From assembly GCF_028750675.1 (NCBI RefSeq), contig NZ_JAQQPZ010000001.1:1-64000 (forward strand): a stretch of DNA of 64,000 bases. Direction: 5' to 3'. How positions within the stretch are numbered: position 1 is the stretch's first letter; every line of letters begins with the position of its first letter. Made by a program: the position numbers and the translations under genes. Below are positions 7,939-19,299 of the stretch, piece after piece. Below the pieces are notes generated by a model. The model was not told where the DNA came from. It made no database searches and saw only the letters and a list, made by a program, of their open reading frames with translations. The stretch is from Shewanella metallivivens. Lineage in GTDB: Bacteria > Pseudomonadota > Gammaproteobacteria > Enterobacterales > Shewanellaceae.

Positions 7939-10512
7939 TTAATTAGATGATTTCAGCGCCAATATTAAGGCTTCTGATAATTGTTGCTGTTGCGACTCAT
8001 CTAGCGCGGCGCCACTATGGGTTTGCAAGATAAAGAAATCTTCTGCCCGTTCGCCAATAGTGGTGATTTTGGCCGCTAATAATGTCACTCCGCAACGATA
8101 AAATGTGTCACCGACTTTAGCCAGTAACCCGGGTGTATCTAAAGTGATTAATTCCATCATACTTGTACCATGACGGGCACTGGGTAAGAAACTCACGTGA
8201 GTGGCAACATTAAAAGGTTTCATGATCCGCGCCAGTTTTCTGAACTTAGGCAGCTTTGGATTTTCACTCGCTAAGGCTTTTTCGAGCGCTTTACGAACAC
8301 TTTGAATGCGCGACAACTGAATAATCGGCTCACCATCTTGTTCTAATATGACAAAAGTATCGAGTGCATAGTTATCTTTTGAGGTCATGATGTTGGCATC
8401 ATGAACATTGATGTTTTTATTGTCGAGTACGGTCATTACCGTGGCAAACAGTTTGGGTTTATCTTTGCTGTAAATAAACAGCTCGGTGCCGCCCCGGGTG
8501 GTGTGCTTAGACATTAACACTAATGGTTCGTCACGGTTGTGCTTTAAAATGGCTTCGGCATGCCAGGCGACTTGGTTTGGCTGATGACGTAAAAAGTAAT
8601 CCGTTTTAAAGCGTGACCATAGGGCGTCCATGTCTTTTTCTTTTAAGCCACGACGGATCAGTTCTTTTTTGGCCTTAGCTTGGATCTCGCTTACGCGCGC
8701 TTTCACGTCGACCGGTTTTTCTTTACCTCGGGCCAATACGCGCTGTGTCGAGAAATACAAATCGCGCAGTAGTGAGGCTTTCCAGTTGTTCCAGGTTTTT
8801 TCATTGGTGGCGCAAATATCGGCAACGGTAAGGCAATACAAATAGCTTAAATGAATCGTATCGTGGACCTTATCGGCAAACTCAGCCACTACATCAGGAT
8901 CTGAAATATCGCGACGTTGGGCGGTAACAGACATCACTAAATGATTTTCAACTAACCATGCAACAAGGCGTCCGTCATGATCGTTCATGCCATGCAATTT
9001 ACAAAAGTCGATGGCATCTTTTGAACCAAGCTTACTGTGATCGCCGCCACGACCTTTTGCAATATCATGAAATATTGCGCCGAGTACCAATAAACCTTTT
9101 TTAGGTAGCTGGTTGATTAATATCGCCCCAAGAGGGAACTCGTCTTTTTGTTCCGCTTGAGAAAAACGTTCAATATTAAGTAGTAATCTGTGGGTGTGTT
9201 CATCAACGGTATAGGCATGGAATAGGTCAAACTGCATTTGGCCTTCGATTTTACGCCATGCGGGTAAATACGACGATAAAATACCGTGTTTATGCATAAA
9301 TGATAACGCTTCAATGCCTCTGGGATGCTTTAAAATTTCCATCAGCACTTTGCGACAGGCCGGGTTATCTTGCAAGGGTGCGGTTAACCCACGGCGAGCG
9401 TTTCGCAGTAAACGTAAGGTTGGGGCGTAAATATCTTGAATGTTAGAGTTTTTCGCTATCATTAAAAATAAACGTAAAATCTCTTCATTAGCGCGAGTAA
9501 ATAACTCATCGTCTAATACTTCAATGTAACGACCACGGCGTTGAAATTGCTCGTTGATTGGCTGAATTTCTAATGCTTGCGTGTGCCCAAGTGTGGCACG
9601 TTTAAATAATTGCAATAGCATTTGATTAAGCTCCATCACTCGGCGTACCGTGCGATAGTAGCGTTTCATCATTTGCTCAACCGCGAGCTGTGTCGCGTCT
9701 TCATAGCCAAGTAAACTGGCTATTTGACGTTGTAAATCGAACAGTAGCCGGTTTTCATTGCGATTAGCGGTGATGTGCAGCGCAAAACGGATTTCCCACA
9801 AAAAGTTTTGGCACTCTAGTAGCTCTTCAAGCTCTGCAGGCGCTAGAAAGTCATGCTCGACCAGTTCTTCTAAGGTGGCGGCATCAAAGTGGCGCATGGC
9901 GACCCAAGCAATGGTTTGAATGTCGCGCAGGCCACCAGGGCACGTTTTAATGTTAGGTTCTAAATCAAAGGCACTGGCTTTGCTGTGGCGAGATATTTGT
10001 TCATCTCTTTTGGCATTGTAAAACTCATAAGAAGGCCAAAAGCCTTGTTGACGAATGTTGTCATAGAGTAAATCGAACAACTTTTCGCTACCACTTAATA
10101 GCCTAGCTTCAATTAAGTTAGTGGCAATGGTGATGTCAGCTTTGCCTTGCTCAATGGTTTGGCTTAGCGTACGAACACTGTGGCCAATTTCAAGTCCGGT
10201 GTCCCAAAGATAAGTAATAAACTGACTTAATTGGCTTTCTAACTCGGCAGATAACGGTTCATCGTTGACTAAAAACAATAAATCGATATCTGAATGAGGA
10301 TGCAATTCTCCGCGACCGTAACCGCCAACCGCAATCAAAGCAAGCTCACCACTATTTAAGGCGAATGCTTGCCATGCTTGGGTTAATAAAGAATCAACAA
10401 ATTGACTGCGATGCTTAACAATATCAGCAATAGCATGTTTTGCTGTGTATTGCTCAACTAAGCGCTGGTTTAAGTCAATTAATGCGTTTTTGGCGGCCAG
10501 CGCAGTTTTCAT
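7939..10512 (-). CDS. glnD: [protein-PII] uridylyltransferase/uridylyl-removing enzyme GlnD
   Basis: GlnD senses glutamine and adds or removes UMP on PII proteins, setting glutamine synthetase activity and NtrBC signalling. The 857 residues show the nucleotidyltransferase motif [18 protein letters not shown] (about 63-80), a GlnE/GlnD linker, the HD hydrolase motif [13 protein letters not shown] (about 480) and two C-terminal ACT domains (about 670-740 and 780-850). The length is close to E. coli GlnD (890). AAGGAT precedes the ATG at 10512. map ends 20 bp upstream, so the two are likely co-transcribed. Confidence 0.97.
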   Translation of the reverse strand: MKTALAAKNALIDLNQRLVEQYTAKHAIADIVKHRSQFVDSLLTQAWQAFALNSGELALIAVGGYGRGELHPHSDIDLLFLVNDEPLSAELESQLSQFITYLWDTGLEIGHSVRTLSQTIEQGKADITIATNLIEARLLSGSEKLFDLLYDNIRQQGFWPSYEFYNAKRDEQISRHSKASAFDLEPNIKTCPGGLRDIQTIAWVAMRHFDAATLEELVEHDFLAPAELEELLECQNFLWEIRFALHITANRNENRLLFDLQRQIASLLGYEDATQLAVEQMMKRYYRTVRRVMELNQMLLQLFKRATLGHTQALEIQPINEQFQRRGRYIEVLDDELFTRANEEILRLFLMIAKNSNIQDIYAPTLRLLRNARRGLTAPLQDNPACRKVLMEILKHPRGIEALSFMHKHGILSSYLPAWRKIEGQMQFDLFHAYTVDEHTHRLLLNIERFSQAEQKDEFPLGAILINQLPKKGLLVLGAIFHDIAKGRGGDHSKLGSKDAIDFCKLHGMNDHDGRLVAWLVENHLVMSVTAQRRDISDPDVVAEFADKVHDTIHLSYLYCLTVADICATNEKTWNNWKASLLRDLYFSTQRVLARGKEKPVDVKARVSEIQAKAKKELIRRGLKEKDMDALWSRFKTDYFLRHQPNQVAWHAEAILKHNRDEPLVLMSKHTTRGGTELFIYSKDKPKLFATVMTVLDNKNINVHDANIMTSKDNYALDTFVILEQDGEPIIQLSRIQSVRKALEKALASENPKLPKFRKLARIMKPFNVATHVSFLPSARHGTSMMELITLDTPGLLAKVGDTFYRCGVTLLAAKITTIGERAEDFFILQTHSGAALDESQQQQLSEALILALKSSN

Positions 10513-10532
10513 TGATATCCTTACTTTTTCGA

Positions 10533-11330
10533 TTAGTGATTAATGATACGAGGGAAGTCTTCTTCTTCGCGTAAAGTTAATACTTCTACACCGGTTTCGG
10601 TAACCAGTAATGTATGCTCCCACTGAGCAGAATTTTTACCATCAGATGTGGTGACGGTCCAATTATCGGTTTTATCTAAAACCGTAGTGTGGCGCCCAGC
10701 GTTAATCATTGGCTCAATAGTAAAACACATGCCAGGTTTAAGCACGGTTTTGTCATTGTTTTTGTAGTGTACAACTTGCGGCTCTTCATGAAAGCCTGCA
10801 CCAATACCGTGACCACAATAATCTTGTACGATGGAATACTTATCAAGCCCTGTTTTGCTCGCTTTGATGAATTTTTCGATGGTCGTACCTATTTCGCCTA
10901 ATTTTAAACCAGGACGAACCTTGCGAATGGCCAAATATAAACTTTCTTGGGCTATTCTACTTAAGCGTTTGTCTTTTGCAGATACTTCACCGATTAAAAA
11001 CATTTTAGAAGTATCACCATGATAACCGTCTAAAATAACAGTAATATCAAGGTTGACCATATCGCCTTCTTTCAAAACGTATCCAGATGGAATGCCATGG
11101 CACACGACTTCATTGACAGAGGTGCAAATTGATTTTGGAAAGCCATGGTAATTGAGTGGTGCTGAAATTGCGCCTTGCTCTTCGGTGTATTTTGCACAAA
11201 TGTCGTTTAGCTCGTCTGTGGTCGCGCCAGCTTTCACAAAAGGGGCAACCATTTCTAATACCTGCGCGGCTAATTTGCCCGCGGCACGCATTTTTGTTAT
11301 TTCGTCTGCATTTTTAATCACAATACTCAT
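10533..11330 (-). CDS. map: type I methionine aminopeptidase Map
   Basis: Map removes the initiator methionine from nascent proteins whose second residue is small. All five metal ligands of the type I enzyme can be placed: D95 and D106 ([16 protein letters not shown]), H174 (CGHGIG), E206 (FTIEP) and E238 (QWEHT). The 265 residues match E. coli Map. It is divergent from rpsB across about 370 bp, an arrangement also found in E. coli, and is followed closely by glnD. Confidence 0.97.
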   Translation of the reverse strand: MSIVIKNADEITKMRAAGKLAAQVLEMVAPFVKAGATTDELNDICAKYTEEQGAISAPLNYHGFPKSICTSVNEVVCHGIPSGYVLKEGDMVNLDITVILDGYHGDTSKMFLIGEVSAKDKRLSRIAQESLYLAIRKVRPGLKLGEIGTTIEKFIKASKTGLDKYSIVQDYCGHGIGAGFHEEPQVVHYKNNDKTVLKPGMCFTIEPMINAGRHTTVLDKTDNWTVTTSDGKNSAQWEHTLLVTETGVEVLTLREEEDFPRIINH

Positions 11331-11602
11331 GAAAACTCTCTATCATTTGACGGTCAAAATTGGCTGGTTTTACCCAAGGATTTTACGGCAAAAATTTGTA
11401 ATTAGCTGCCGATTATGGTATAAAGCGCGCCGTTGTGTATAAGATCGTTGTTGTACGGTTCGAGTAAGCTCGATGTATTTGAAAGTAATTAAACGCTTAT
11501 TTATAGGCATTTTAAACAAATCATCACAAAGAGTTCGGCAAACCGTAAAATATGGCGGCTATTATACATGGCAATTAACTTAAATACTAAATCACACACG
11601 TA
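11331..11602. other. map-rpsB divergent promoter region
   Basis: This gene-free stretch lies between divergently transcribed map and rpsB and must hold promoters for both. GGCGGCTATTATACATGG (about 11554-11571) offers a good -10 candidate for rpsB (TATTAT), but I cannot fix a -35 hexamer by eye. Nothing else recognisable was seen. Confidence 0.5.
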
Positions 11603-11702
11603 TCGACACATTTTTCGGGGTGCTTTTTTATTATCAAGGTAATAAAAGGGTCGAAAACATGGGATGCGTGGAGGTCTAACCCCTTACATTAAGGTATATA
11701 CA
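11603..11702 (+). promoter_or_regulatory. candidate rpsB 5' leader (S2 autoregulatory RNA)
   Basis: The leader before rpsB can fold into nested stems. The inner hairpin is TTTTATTA-TCAAGG-TAATAAAA (11627-11648), enclosed by TTTTCG (about 11612-11617) pairing with CGAAAA (11652-11657). A downstream GAGGTCTAACCCC offers CCCC to pair with the GGGG at 11617-11620. Gammaproteobacterial rpsB-tsf operons are known to be repressed by S2 through a 5' leader, and position and structure fit. I could not compare it with the established covariance model. Confidence 0.5.
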
Positions 11703-12431
11703 ATGACTACTGTTTCAATGCGCGACATGCTACAAGCTGGTGTTCACTTCGGTCACCAAACACGTTACTGGAACCCAAAGATGAAGCCTTTCATCTTCGG
11801 CGCTCGTAACGGTGTACACATCATCAACCTTGAGCACACTGTACCAATGTTCAACGAAGCGTTAGCTTTCATTAGCAACGTTGCTTCTAAGAAAGGTAAA
11901 GTATTATTCGTAGGTACTAAGCGCGCTGCTGGCGAAGCGATCAAAGAAGCTGCAATTTCTTGTGACCAGTACTATGTTGATCACCGCTGGTTAGGCGGTA
12001 TGTTAACAAACTGGAAAACTGTTCGTCAGTCAATCAAGCGTCTTAAAGAGCTAGAAAGCCAGTCTGTAGACGGTACTTTCGACAAGCTGACTAAGAAAGA
12101 AGCGCTAATGCGTTCACGCGAATTAGACAAGTTAGAAAAGTCTTTAGGCGGAATTAAAAACATGGGCGGTTTACCTGACGTATTATTCGTTATTGGTGCT
12201 GACCATGAGCATATCGCTATTAAAGAAGCAAACAACCTAGGTATCCCAGTTGTTGCAGTTGTTGATACTAACTCTGCGCCAGACGGTGTTAACTACATCG
12301 TTCCTGGTAACGACGACGCGATGCGTGCTATTCGTTTGTACACTTCATCTGTTGCTGCTGCTGCCAACTCTGGCCGTGGTCAAGATTTAGCTGTTCAAGC
12401 TGAGCAAGACGGTTTCGTAGAAGCTGTTTAA
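11703..12431 (+). CDS. rpsB: 30S ribosomal protein S2
   Basis: S2 is a small-subunit ribosomal protein that joins late in 30S assembly and helps bind S1. The 242 residues begin [20 protein letters not shown] and contain [19 protein letters not shown] and [13 protein letters not shown], all hallmarks of S2. ATG 11703 is chosen by homology and by AAGG 8 bases upstream; an in-frame ATG at 11664 would add 13 non-conserved residues. It is the first gene of the rpsB-tsf unit, with strong codon bias toward highly expressed codons. Confidence 0.98.
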   Translation: MTTVSMRDMLQAGVHFGHQTRYWNPKMKPFIFGARNGVHIINLEHTVPMFNEALAFISNVASKKGKVLFVGTKRAAGEAIKEAAISCDQYYVDHRWLGGMLTNWKTVRQSIKRLKELESQSVDGTFDKLTKKEALMRSRELDKLEKSLGGIKNMGGLPDVLFVIGADHEHIAIKEANNLGIPVVAVVDTNSAPDGVNYIVPGNDDAMRAIRLYTSSVAAAANSGRGQDLAVQAEQDGFVEAV

Positions 12432-12480
12432 TAAGGCGTGGTGGTTTCCATCTCCCTTATTTGCCAATAAATAATTGGTG

Positions 12481-12508
12481 AACAGGGGCCTTTTGGCCCC
12501 TGTTTTAT
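12481..12508 (+). terminator. rpsB-tsf intercistronic terminator/attenuator
   Basis: A perfect 10-bp stem (AACAGGGGCC / GGCCCCTGTT) with a TTTT loop is followed by TTATAA. It lies between rpsB and tsf, where a partial terminator is known in E. coli to lower tsf relative to rpsB expression. Confidence 0.8.
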
Positions 12509-12547
12509 AAATGCATAATTAGACGAATTAAATTAGAGGATTTAACA

Positions 12548-13399
12548 ATGGCAATTACTGCTGCCCAAGTTAAAGAACTTCGTGACCGCACTGGCGCTGG
12601 CATGATGGACTGTAAGAATGCACTGACTGAAACTAACGGTGACATCGAATTAGCAATTGATAACATGCGTAAAAGTGGCGCTGCAAAAGCTGCTAAAAAA
12701 GCAGGTAACATCGCTGCTGACGGTACAATTCTTATCAAGAATGGCGACGGTTTCGCTGCGCTTTTAGAAGTTAACTGCCAAACTGACTTCGTGGCTAAAG
12801 ATTCAAACTTCCTAGGTTTCGCAAACGCAGTGTTAGATGTTGCTGCTGCATCTAAAGTGACCATCGAAGAACTTAAAGCACAGTTTGAAGAAACACGTGT
12901 TGCCTTAGTTGCTAAAATCGGTGAAAACATCAACGTTCGTCGCGTTGAATACATCGATGGTGCAAACCTATCTTCTTACCGTCACGGCGACCGTATTGGT
13001 GTTGTTGTTACTGGTGAAGCTGATGAAGAAACGTTGAAGCATATCGCGATGCACGTTGCTGCTTCTAAGCCTGAATTCGTTAATCCTGAAGATGTACCTG
13101 CAGAACTTGTTGAAAGAGAACAAGCTCTACAAGTAGAGATCGCAATGAACGAAGGTAAGCCACAAGAAATCGCTGAGAAGATGGTTATTGGCCGTATGAA
13201 GAAGTTCACTGGTGAGATCTCTCTTACTGGTCAAGCTTACATCATGGAACCTAAGAAAACTGTTGGCGAAGTACTTAAAGAGAAAAAAGCAACAGTGACT
13301 AACTTCATTCGTTTAGAAGTTGGTGAAGGTATCGAGAAGAAAGAAGAAGATTTTGCTGCTGAAGTAGCTGCTCAAATCGCTGCAACTAAAAAAGCGTAA
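12548..13399 (+). CDS. tsf: translation elongation factor Ts
   Basis: EF-Ts exchanges GDP for GTP on EF-Tu during translation. The 283 residues start with the UBA-like domain [22 protein letters not shown], continue with the NTDFV-type core motif ([12 protein letters not shown], the residues that contact the EF-Tu nucleotide site) and end in the C-terminal module. The length matches E. coli EF-Ts (283). GAGGA precedes the ATG by about 8 bases. It follows rpsB behind an attenuator. Confidence 0.98.
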   Translation: MAITAAQVKELRDRTGAGMMDCKNALTETNGDIELAIDNMRKSGAAKAAKKAGNIAADGTILIKNGDGFAALLEVNCQTDFVAKDSNFLGFANAVLDVAAASKVTIEELKAQFEETRVALVAKIGENINVRRVEYIDGANLSSYRHGDRIGVVVTGEADEETLKHIAMHVAASKPEFVNPEDVPAELVEREQALQVEIAMNEGKPQEIAEKMVIGRMKKFTGEISLTGQAYIMEPKKTVGEVLKEKKATVTNFIRLEVGEGIEKKEEDFAAEVAAQIAATKKA

Positions 13400-13421
13400 T
13401 CGCTTTTTCTCTAAGTACCCT

Positions 13422-13450
13422 AAGACCGCAGCTACCGCTGCGGTCTTGTT
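13422..13450 (+). terminator. tsf-pyrH hairpin, probable partial terminator
   Basis: A perfect 11-bp GC-rich stem (AAGACCGCAGC / GCTGCGGTCTT, loop TACC) follows tsf by 22 bp. The tail is only GTTATAA, so termination is probably incomplete and some transcripts may continue into pyrH. Confidence 0.7.
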
Positions 13451-13468
13451 ATAATCAGGACGAAAACT

Positions 13469-14206
13469 ATGAGCACCAATCCAAAACCAGCATTTAGACG
13501 TATTCTGCTTAAATTAAGCGGTGAAGCATTAATGGGTGAAGAAGGCTTCGGCATTGACCCAAAAGTACTTGATCGTATGGCACAAGAAGTAAAAGAACTT
13601 GTTGAACTCGGCATTCAAGTTGGTGTGGTCATTGGTGGTGGTAATCTGTTTCGTGGTGAAGGCTTAGCAAAAGCTGGCATGAATCGCGTGGTGGGTGATC
13701 ACATGGGTATGTTGGCAACGGTAATGAATGGCTTAGCCATGCGTGATGCCTTGCACCGTGCATATGTTAATGCCCGTCTAATGTCAGCCATTCCGTTAAA
13801 AGGCGTGTGTGATGACTACAACTGGGCTGAAGCGATTAGCTTATTAAAATCAGGCCGTGTAGTGATTTTTGCTGCTGGCACTGGTAATCCTTTTTGCACG
13901 ACCGATTCTGCAGCGTGTTTACGCGGAATTGAAATTGAAGCTGAAGTGGTACTCAAAGGAACAAAAGTAGATGGTGTATACTCTGCAGATCCGATGAAAA
14001 ACCCTGAAGCGGTTAAATATGATACGTTAAGCTATGCCGAAGTCCTTGAATCAGAATTAAAAGTAATGGACCTTGCAGCATTTACCATGGCGCGTGATCA
14101 TGATATGCCAATTTTAGTGTTCAATATGAACAAGCCTGGCGCACTTCGCCGCGTGATTATGGGTGAAGACGAAGGTACTGTAATTAGCAGTAAACAACCT
14201 GCCTAA
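13469..14206 (+). CDS. pyrH: uridylate kinase PyrH
   Basis: PyrH phosphorylates UMP to UDP, and bacterial enzymes are hexamers regulated by GTP and UTP. The 245 residues belong to the amino-acid kinase fold: [20 protein letters not shown] at the start, [14 protein letters not shown], the acceptor-site segment [14 protein letters not shown] and [17 protein letters not shown] lies 11 bases before the ATG. It sits between tsf and frr as in most gammaproteobacteria. Confidence 0.97.
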   Translation: MSTNPKPAFRRILLKLSGEALMGEEGFGIDPKVLDRMAQEVKELVELGIQVGVVIGGGNLFRGEGLAKAGMNRVVGDHMGMLATVMNGLAMRDALHRAYVNARLMSAIPLKGVCDDYNWAEAISLLKSGRVVIFAAGTGNPFCTTDSAACLRGIEIEAEVVLKGTKVDGVYSADPMKNPEAVKYDTLSYAEVLESELKVMDLAAFTMARDHDMPILVFNMNKPGALRRVIMGEDEGTVISSKQPA

Positions 14207-14348
14207 TCACAGAAGTAAAAAATAGTTATACCAAATAATATTTATTCTTATCAAAGTGTAAATTAACTGTTTGAGCTGTTTTATTGCTTGTGTCATTCTT
14301 AGACCAAAGCTCAAGCACACATGAATTTGTGACAAAAAGGAAATTATT

Positions 14349-14906
14349 GTGATTGATACTATTATGTTAGATGCGCAAGAGCGTATGGGTAAATGCGTTG
14401 ATGCGACTAAAAATCAAATGGCTAAAGTGCGCACAGGTCGCGCGCACCCAAGTTTACTCGATTCTATTCAGGTTTCTTACTACGGCTCTATGGCGCCTCT
14501 TAAGCAAGTCGCTAACGTGGGTGTTGAAGACTCTCGTACATTAACCGTTACTGTGTTTGACCGCACTATGGTTCAAGCGGTAGAAAAAGCCATCATGAGT
14601 TCAGATTTAGGCTTAAACCCTATGTCTGCCGGTGCAACGCTACGTATTCCATTACCAGCATTGACTGAAGAACGTCGTAAAGATTTTATCAAAGTGGTTA
14701 AGAACGAAGCTGAAAACGGTCGAGTTGCTATCCGTAACGTACGCCGCGACGCGATCAGTGAAGTGAAGAAGCTTGAAAAAGCCAAAGAGTGTACTGAAGA
14801 CGACGTACGTCGTAGCGAAGAAGAAGTGCAAAAACACACTGATTCTTACATCAAAAATATCGATACAATTTTAGCGGCGAAAGAAAAAGAGTTGATGGAA
14901 GTATAA
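14349..14906 (+). CDS. frr: ribosome recycling factor
   Basis: RRF splits post-termination 70S ribosomes together with EF-G. The 185 residues match E. coli RRF in length and contain [52 protein letters not shown] and LTEERRKDF. The start is a GTG (MIDTIML) with AAGGAAA 8 bases upstream. A 142-bp gap before it is AT-rich and could hold its own promoter. Confidence 0.97.
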   Translation: MIDTIMLDAQERMGKCVDATKNQMAKVRTGRAHPSLLDSIQVSYYGSMAPLKQVANVGVEDSRTLTVTVFDRTMVQAVEKAIMSSDLGLNPMSAGATLRIPLPALTEERRKDFIKVVKNEAENGRVAIRNVRRDAISEVKKLEKAKECTEDDVRRSEEEVQKHTDSYIKNIDTILAAKEKELMEV

Positions 14907-14934
14907 TCTCTCGACATAGACGCTAGAGTTAACA

Positions 14935-14972
14935 CGCCGTGTAAGGGTATACTACACGGCGTTTGTTTTTAT
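14935..14972 (+). terminator. frr-uppS rho-independent terminator
   Basis: A perfect 10-bp stem (ACGCCGTGTA / TACACGGCGT, loop AAGGGTATAC minus its last pairing bases) is followed by TTGTTTTTA. It lies directly after frr and 15 bp before uppS, so uppS expression needs read-through or its own promoter within the short gap. Confidence 0.75.
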
Positions 14973-14987
14973 AAAGGATTGCCGTAG

Positions 14988-15812
14988 ATGTCATCTACAG
15001 TTGAGTTTGATTCAGATCCAAATGCGGATTCGGAGTTAGTCGCTTCGCAATTGCTGCCGGGACAATTATCTGATGTTGTAAAACAATCTCTACCTAAGCA
15101 TGTTGCGATTATTATGGATGGTAATGGCCGCTGGGCCCAACAGCAGGGCAAAGCCCGAGTGTTTGGTCATAAAGCCGGTGTTAAAGCGGTGCGTCGTGCC
15201 GTGAGCACCGCTAGCCAGTTAGGGATTAAATCATTAACGCTATTTGCGTTTTCGAGTGAAAACTGGCGCCGACCAGATAAAGAAGTCAGCTTATTAATGG
15301 AGCTGTTTTTTACGGTATTACAGCGCGAATTGAAATTACTTGATAAGAACCAAGTAAAACTCAATATTATTGGCGATATCAGCCGTTTTTCCCCGCGTTT
15401 GCAAAAGCAAATTGCCACGGCTCAAGAGAAAACGGCGGCTAATACCGGATTGATATTAAATGTTGCCGCTAACTACGGTGGACGTTGGGACATTCTACAA
15501 GCGGCACAAAAATTAGCCGAAAAAGTCGTAACTGGTGAAATCAGCAGCAGTCAGATGACTGAAGATGCACTAAATGAACATTTATGCATGCAAAATCAGA
15601 GTGAAGTTGATTTAATGATCCGTACCGGCGGTGATTACCGCATTAGTAACTTTGTTTTGTGGCAGGCCGCCTATGCCGAATTGGTGTTTACTGACACCCT
15701 GTGGCCTGACTTTGATGAACAAGCATTTCGCGATGCTCTTGTCATTTTTGCTAGTCGGCAGCGCCGTTTTGGTTTGACTGGAAGTCAAATTGAAGAAATA
15801 CGCGCAATATAA
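14988..15812 (+). CDS. uppS: undecaprenyl diphosphate synthase
   Basis: UppS condenses eight isopentenyl diphosphates onto farnesyl diphosphate to give the C55 lipid carrier for peptidoglycan and O-antigen. The motif [13 protein letters not shown] (catalytic aspartate at about residue 44), [22 protein letters not shown] and [19 protein letters not shown] are diagnostic of the cis-prenyltransferase family. The 274 residues include about 35 non-conserved N-terminal residues, longer than in E. coli. GGAT precedes the start closely. cdsA follows after 19 bp. Confidence 0.96.
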   Translation: MSSTVEFDSDPNADSELVASQLLPGQLSDVVKQSLPKHVAIIMDGNGRWAQQQGKARVFGHKAGVKAVRRAVSTASQLGIKSLTLFAFSSENWRRPDKEVSLLMELFFTVLQRELKLLDKNQVKLNIIGDISRFSPRLQKQIATAQEKTAANTGLILNVAANYGGRWDILQAAQKLAEKVVTGEISSSQMTEDALNEHLCMQNQSEVDLMIRTGGDYRISNFVLWQAAYAELVFTDTLWPDFDEQAFRDALVIFASRQRRFGLTGSQIEEIRAI

Positions 15813-15831
15813 AATTTAAGAGGATTAGTTT

Positions 15832-16689
15832 TTGCTAAAACAACGAATAATAACAGCATTGTGGTTAATCCCAATTGTACTCGGGGCGATATTTTTATTA
15901 CCAGCAAATTACTTTGCATGGATTTTAGTGCCAGTGTTTTTAATTGCAGCGAAAGAGTGGGGCAGTTTTATTGACCCTCAATGCAATGCGACTCAATGGT
16001 CTTTTACGGCAACATTAGGTTTTTTGCTTATAGCGCTAAATCTAACCGTGCCAGTAGATGTGTTGTGGTTTAAAGGCCAATTACATCCAATGTACCTCGC
16101 CATTATCACCATTGGTGTGTTTTGGTGGTTAGTCAGTTCGGTACTGGTGTTTAGCTTTCCTAAAAGTGCCAAGTTTTGGCAAGCCAGCCCCATGCTTAAA
16201 TCAATGTTTGGCCAACTCACTTTAGTACCATGTTTCGCCTCATTAATTGCACTTAAATCGTTAAGCAGCAATGTTGATCCATACTATGGTGGCGCCCTAG
16301 TCTTTTTAGTGATGTTAGTGGTATGGGCTACCGATACAGGAGCCTACTTTGCTGGGCGAACGTTAGGTAAACACAAATTGATGCCTAGCGTTAGTCCTGC
16401 TAAAACTTTAGAAGGTTTAGCGGGGGGGTTGATGACTACTATGGTTGTGGTTGCGGGCGTTATGTATGTTGCGCCTGAACAGGAACTTGGTTTGCTGGTT
16501 GCAGTGACGTTGATAACCGCATTAGCTTCTGCATTTGGTGACTTATCTGAAAGTATGTTTAAACGTGCTGCCAACATCAAAGATTCTGGCACAATTTTAC
16601 CCGGCCATGGTGGTATTTTAGATCGCATCGATAGCTTAACCGCAGCCTTTCCGGTGTTTACCTTTATCTACATTGCAATGTGGATGTAA
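15832..16689 (+). CDS. cdsA: phosphatidate cytidylyltransferase CdsA
   Basis: CdsA makes CDP-diacylglycerol from phosphatidic acid and CTP in the inner membrane, the precursor of all phospholipids. The 285 residues have about eight hydrophobic segments and the C-terminal family signature ([13 protein letters not shown] then [14 protein letters not shown]). The start is a TTG ([15 protein letters not shown]) with AGAGGA about 10 bases upstream. The downstream dxr ATG overlaps the TAA stop by one base, indicating coupled translation. Confidence 0.96.
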   Translation: MLKQRIITALWLIPIVLGAIFLLPANYFAWILVPVFLIAAKEWGSFIDPQCNATQWSFTATLGFLLIALNLTVPVDVLWFKGQLHPMYLAIITIGVFWWLVSSVLVFSFPKSAKFWQASPMLKSMFGQLTLVPCFASLIALKSLSSNVDPYYGGALVFLVMLVVWATDTGAYFAGRTLGKHKLMPSVSPAKTLEGLAGGLMTTMVVVAGVMYVAPEQELGLLVAVTLITALASAFGDLSESMFKRAANIKDSGTILPGHGGILDRIDSLTAAFPVFTFIYIAMWM

Positions 16690-17885
16690 TGCCAATGCAA
16701 AATATGGTGATTTTAGGAGCAACAGGCTCCATAGGGGCAAGTACGCTCAATGTGATAGAGAGTAACCCTAGTGAATTTAACGTCTACGGGTTAGTGGCCA
16801 ATGCCAGTGTCGATAAGATGCTGGCACTGTGTTTACAACATCAACCACAATATGCGCATATGGTGGATGAACACGCCGCTGTGCAGCTTAAAGCACAACT
16901 CCCCGTCGATTGCGTTACCGAGGTCACAACAGGTGCACAGGCGCTAAATGCGCTTGTTACAGATAGTTGCACAGATACTGTCATGGCCGCCATTGTTGGC
17001 GCTGCTGGGTTAGTCCCTACGTTTGATGCTGTAAAAGCAGGTAAACGTGTGCTGCTAGCTAACAAAGAAGCGTTAGTGATGTCTGGCGAATTGTTTATGA
17101 ATACCGCTAAAGCCTCAGGTGCAACCGTATTACCTGTAGACAGTGAACATAATGCGATTTTTCAATGTTTACCCACGCAAGTTCAGGGGCAACTCGGTTA
17201 TTGTAACCTTGGCCAACATGGTATTTCACATATCTTGTTAACCGGTTCTGGTGGCCCGTTTTTACACAGTGACCTAAGCGCGTTAAGTGCCATGACACCG
17301 GCTCAAGCTTGTAATCATCCTAATTGGTCTATGGGGCCCAAAATTTCGATCGATTCAGCCACCATGATGAATAAAGGTTTAGAGTTTATTGAGGCTCGTT
17401 GGCTGTTTAATACTCAAAAAGAGCAGTTAAAAGTGGTTATTCATCCGCAAAGTGTGATTCATTCCATGGTGCAATATCGAGATGGGTCGGTTATCGCGCA
17501 AATGGGTAACCCAGATATGCGCACACCAATTGCTCATTGTATGAGCTATCCGCAAAGAATTCACGCTGGTGTTGAACCTTTAGACTTTTTCAAAGTCGGA
17601 CAATTAAGCTTTTGTGAACCTGATTTTAGTCGGTTTCCATGTTTGCAATTAGCGATGCAAGCTTGCGAACAAGGTCAAGAAGCCACGACAGTGTTGAACG
17701 CAGCCAATGAAATCGCTGTTGATGCATTTTTAAAAGGTCAGGTCCGCTTTACTGACATTGCTGATGTAAACCGTCGCTGTTTAGATTCAGTACAACAAAC
17801 TCGTTTAGCCAGTATTGAAGATATTTTACAGCTCGATGAGCAAGCACGCGTTACCGCGAAGTCAGTAATTAAAACACTTAATTAA
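16689..17885 (+). CDS. dxr: 1-deoxy-D-xylulose 5-phosphate reductoisomerase
   Basis: Dxr converts DXP to 2-C-methyl-D-erythritol 4-phosphate with NADPH, the committed step of the MEP isoprenoid pathway. The NADPH loop GATGSIG is at about residues 10-16, the metal and substrate segments [13 protein letters not shown] and [16 protein letters not shown] are present, and [13 protein letters not shown] closes the domain. ATG 16689 is chosen because it overlaps the cdsA stop (TAATG); ATG 16695 and GTG 16680 are alternatives. The protein is 398 residues, a normal length. Confidence 0.96.
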   Translation: MPMQNMVILGATGSIGASTLNVIESNPSEFNVYGLVANASVDKMLALCLQHQPQYAHMVDEHAAVQLKAQLPVDCVTEVTTGAQALNALVTDSCTDTVMAAIVGAAGLVPTFDAVKAGKRVLLANKEALVMSGELFMNTAKASGATVLPVDSEHNAIFQCLPTQVQGQLGYCNLGQHGISHILLTGSGGPFLHSDLSALSAMTPAQACNHPNWSMGPKISIDSATMMNKGLEFIEARWLFNTQKEQLKVVIHPQSVIHSMVQYRDGSVIAQMGNPDMRTPIAHCMSYPQRIHAGVEPLDFFKVGQLSFCEPDFSRFPCLQLAMQACEQGQEATTVLNAANEIAVDAFLKGQVRFTDIADVNRRCLDSVQQTRLASIEDILQLDEQARVTAKSVIKTLN

Positions 17886-17897
17886 TTTAGGGAAATA

Positions 17898-19268
17898 ATG
17901 ATAGATTTTTTTTGGAGCCTTGGTTCATTTATCGTTGCATTGGGTATTTTGATTACTGCCCATGAATACGGCCATTTTTGGGTGGCTCGCCGTTGTGGCG
18001 TTAAAGTGGAGCGTTTCTCTATTGGTTTTGGTAAAGCCATTTGGCGTAAAGTAGGCCAAGACGGCACCGAATATGTGGTGGCGATGATCCCGTTGGGCGG
18101 TTACGTCAAAATGCTCGATGAGCGGGTTGAAGATGTTCCAGCTGAACTTGTCGACCAAGCCTTTAACCGTAAAACGGTGTGGCAACGTATTGCGATTGTC
18201 TCAGCGGGCCCCATTGCTAACTTTATTTTTGCCATTGTTGCTTTGTACATTATGTACATGATTGGCACTCCGTCACTCAAACCGGTTATTGATAGTACTA
18301 AGTTAGACAGTCCTGCAGGCATCATCAATGTGGTTGAACCGCAACAGATTATTGCGGTGTCAGGACAAAACGTTCGCACTTGGGAAGAGGTTAACCTAGC
18401 GTTAGTCAGCCACATTGGTGACACGAGTCTGGAGTTAACCATTGCCCCGTTGCCAACGTTGTCGGGTATGGATATGCCCACAAAGACGGTCACTTTAGAT
18501 ATTAGTAATTGGGTGTTTGACCCAGAAAAGACTTCACCGATTACGTCCTTAGGACTAGGCATTTTTCGCCCGGGTATCGATCCGACCATTGCTGTTGTTA
18601 GTGCTGACAGTGCTGCAGAGCAAGCGGGTTTACAGGTAGGCGACACCTTAACCAGTATTAACGGTAATCCTTACAGTGATTGGAATGCTTTTGTTGATGT
18701 GGTACAAACATCAGCCAATAAAATAATCAATATGACATTGATACGTGATGGTCAAGTTATCCATGTCGATGTGACGCCTAAAGCACAACAAAACGCAGAT
18801 GGGAAAACCATCGGTATTGTTGGCATAAGCCCGACTCAAGCACCCTGGCCAGATAATATGCGCTTTGAACTTGAGTATGGCATAGTAGATTCGCTCATCG
18901 CAGCAGCAGACAAAACGTGGCAACTTGTTGTCGTCAGCTTCAAGATGATTGGAAAGTTATTTACCGGCGATGTGTCGGTGAAAAACCTAAGTGGTCCTAT
19001 CTCGATTGCACAAGGCGCAGGCGCCAGTGCAAGTTATGGGTTAGTGTACTTTCTTGGGTTTATCGCGCTCATCAGCGTTAACTTAGGCATCATTAATTTA
19101 ATGCCTTTGCCAGTGCTCGATGGTGGACACTTGCTGTATTACTTTGTAGAAGTGATTACTGGTAAGCCTGTACCGGAAAAGGTGCAGGAAATAGGTTTCA
19201 GGTTTGGCGCAGCGATGCTGCTAATGTTGATGGGCGTAGCCTTATTCAACGATTTTGCCCGACTCTGA
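17898..19268 (+). CDS. rseP: site-2 zinc metalloprotease RseP
   Basis: RseP cuts the anti-sigma factor RseA within the membrane during the envelope stress response and clears signal-peptide remnants. The zinc site HEYGH is at residues 22-26, in the first membrane helix. Two periplasmic PDZ domains (about 115-195 and 205-300) follow. The third ligand motif is NLMPLPVLDGGHL near the C-terminus. The 456 residues match E. coli RseP. AGGGAA precedes ATG 17898. It is directly followed by bamA, as in E. coli. Confidence 0.97.
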   Translation: MIDFFWSLGSFIVALGILITAHEYGHFWVARRCGVKVERFSIGFGKAIWRKVGQDGTEYVVAMIPLGGYVKMLDERVEDVPAELVDQAFNRKTVWQRIAIVSAGPIANFIFAIVALYIMYMIGTPSLKPVIDSTKLDSPAGIINVVEPQQIIAVSGQNVRTWEEVNLALVSHIGDTSLELTIAPLPTLSGMDMPTKTVTLDISNWVFDPEKTSPITSLGLGIFRPGIDPTIAVVSADSAAEQAGLQVGDTLTSINGNPYSDWNAFVDVVQTSANKIINMTLIRDGQVIHVDVTPKAQQNADGKTIGIVGISPTQAPWPDNMRFELEYGIVDSLIAAADKTWQLVVVSFKMIGKLFTGDVSVKNLSGPISIAQGAGASASYGLVYFLGFIALISVNLGIINLMPLPVLDGGHLLYYFVEVITGKPVPEKVQEIGFRFGAAMLLMLMGVALFNDFARL

Positions 19269-19299
19269 GCAAGGACAGACAAATAATTAGAAGTGCTCT

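Noticed and set aside
12505..12954. 149-aa minus-strand ORF opposite tsf
   Set aside because: It is antisense to a highly expressed gene with strong codon bias, which commonly yields long shadow frames.
18101..18646. 181-aa minus-strand ORF inside rseP
   Set aside because: It is an antisense shadow of a well-supported gene; the protein is low in structure and rich in Ser, Thr and Met.
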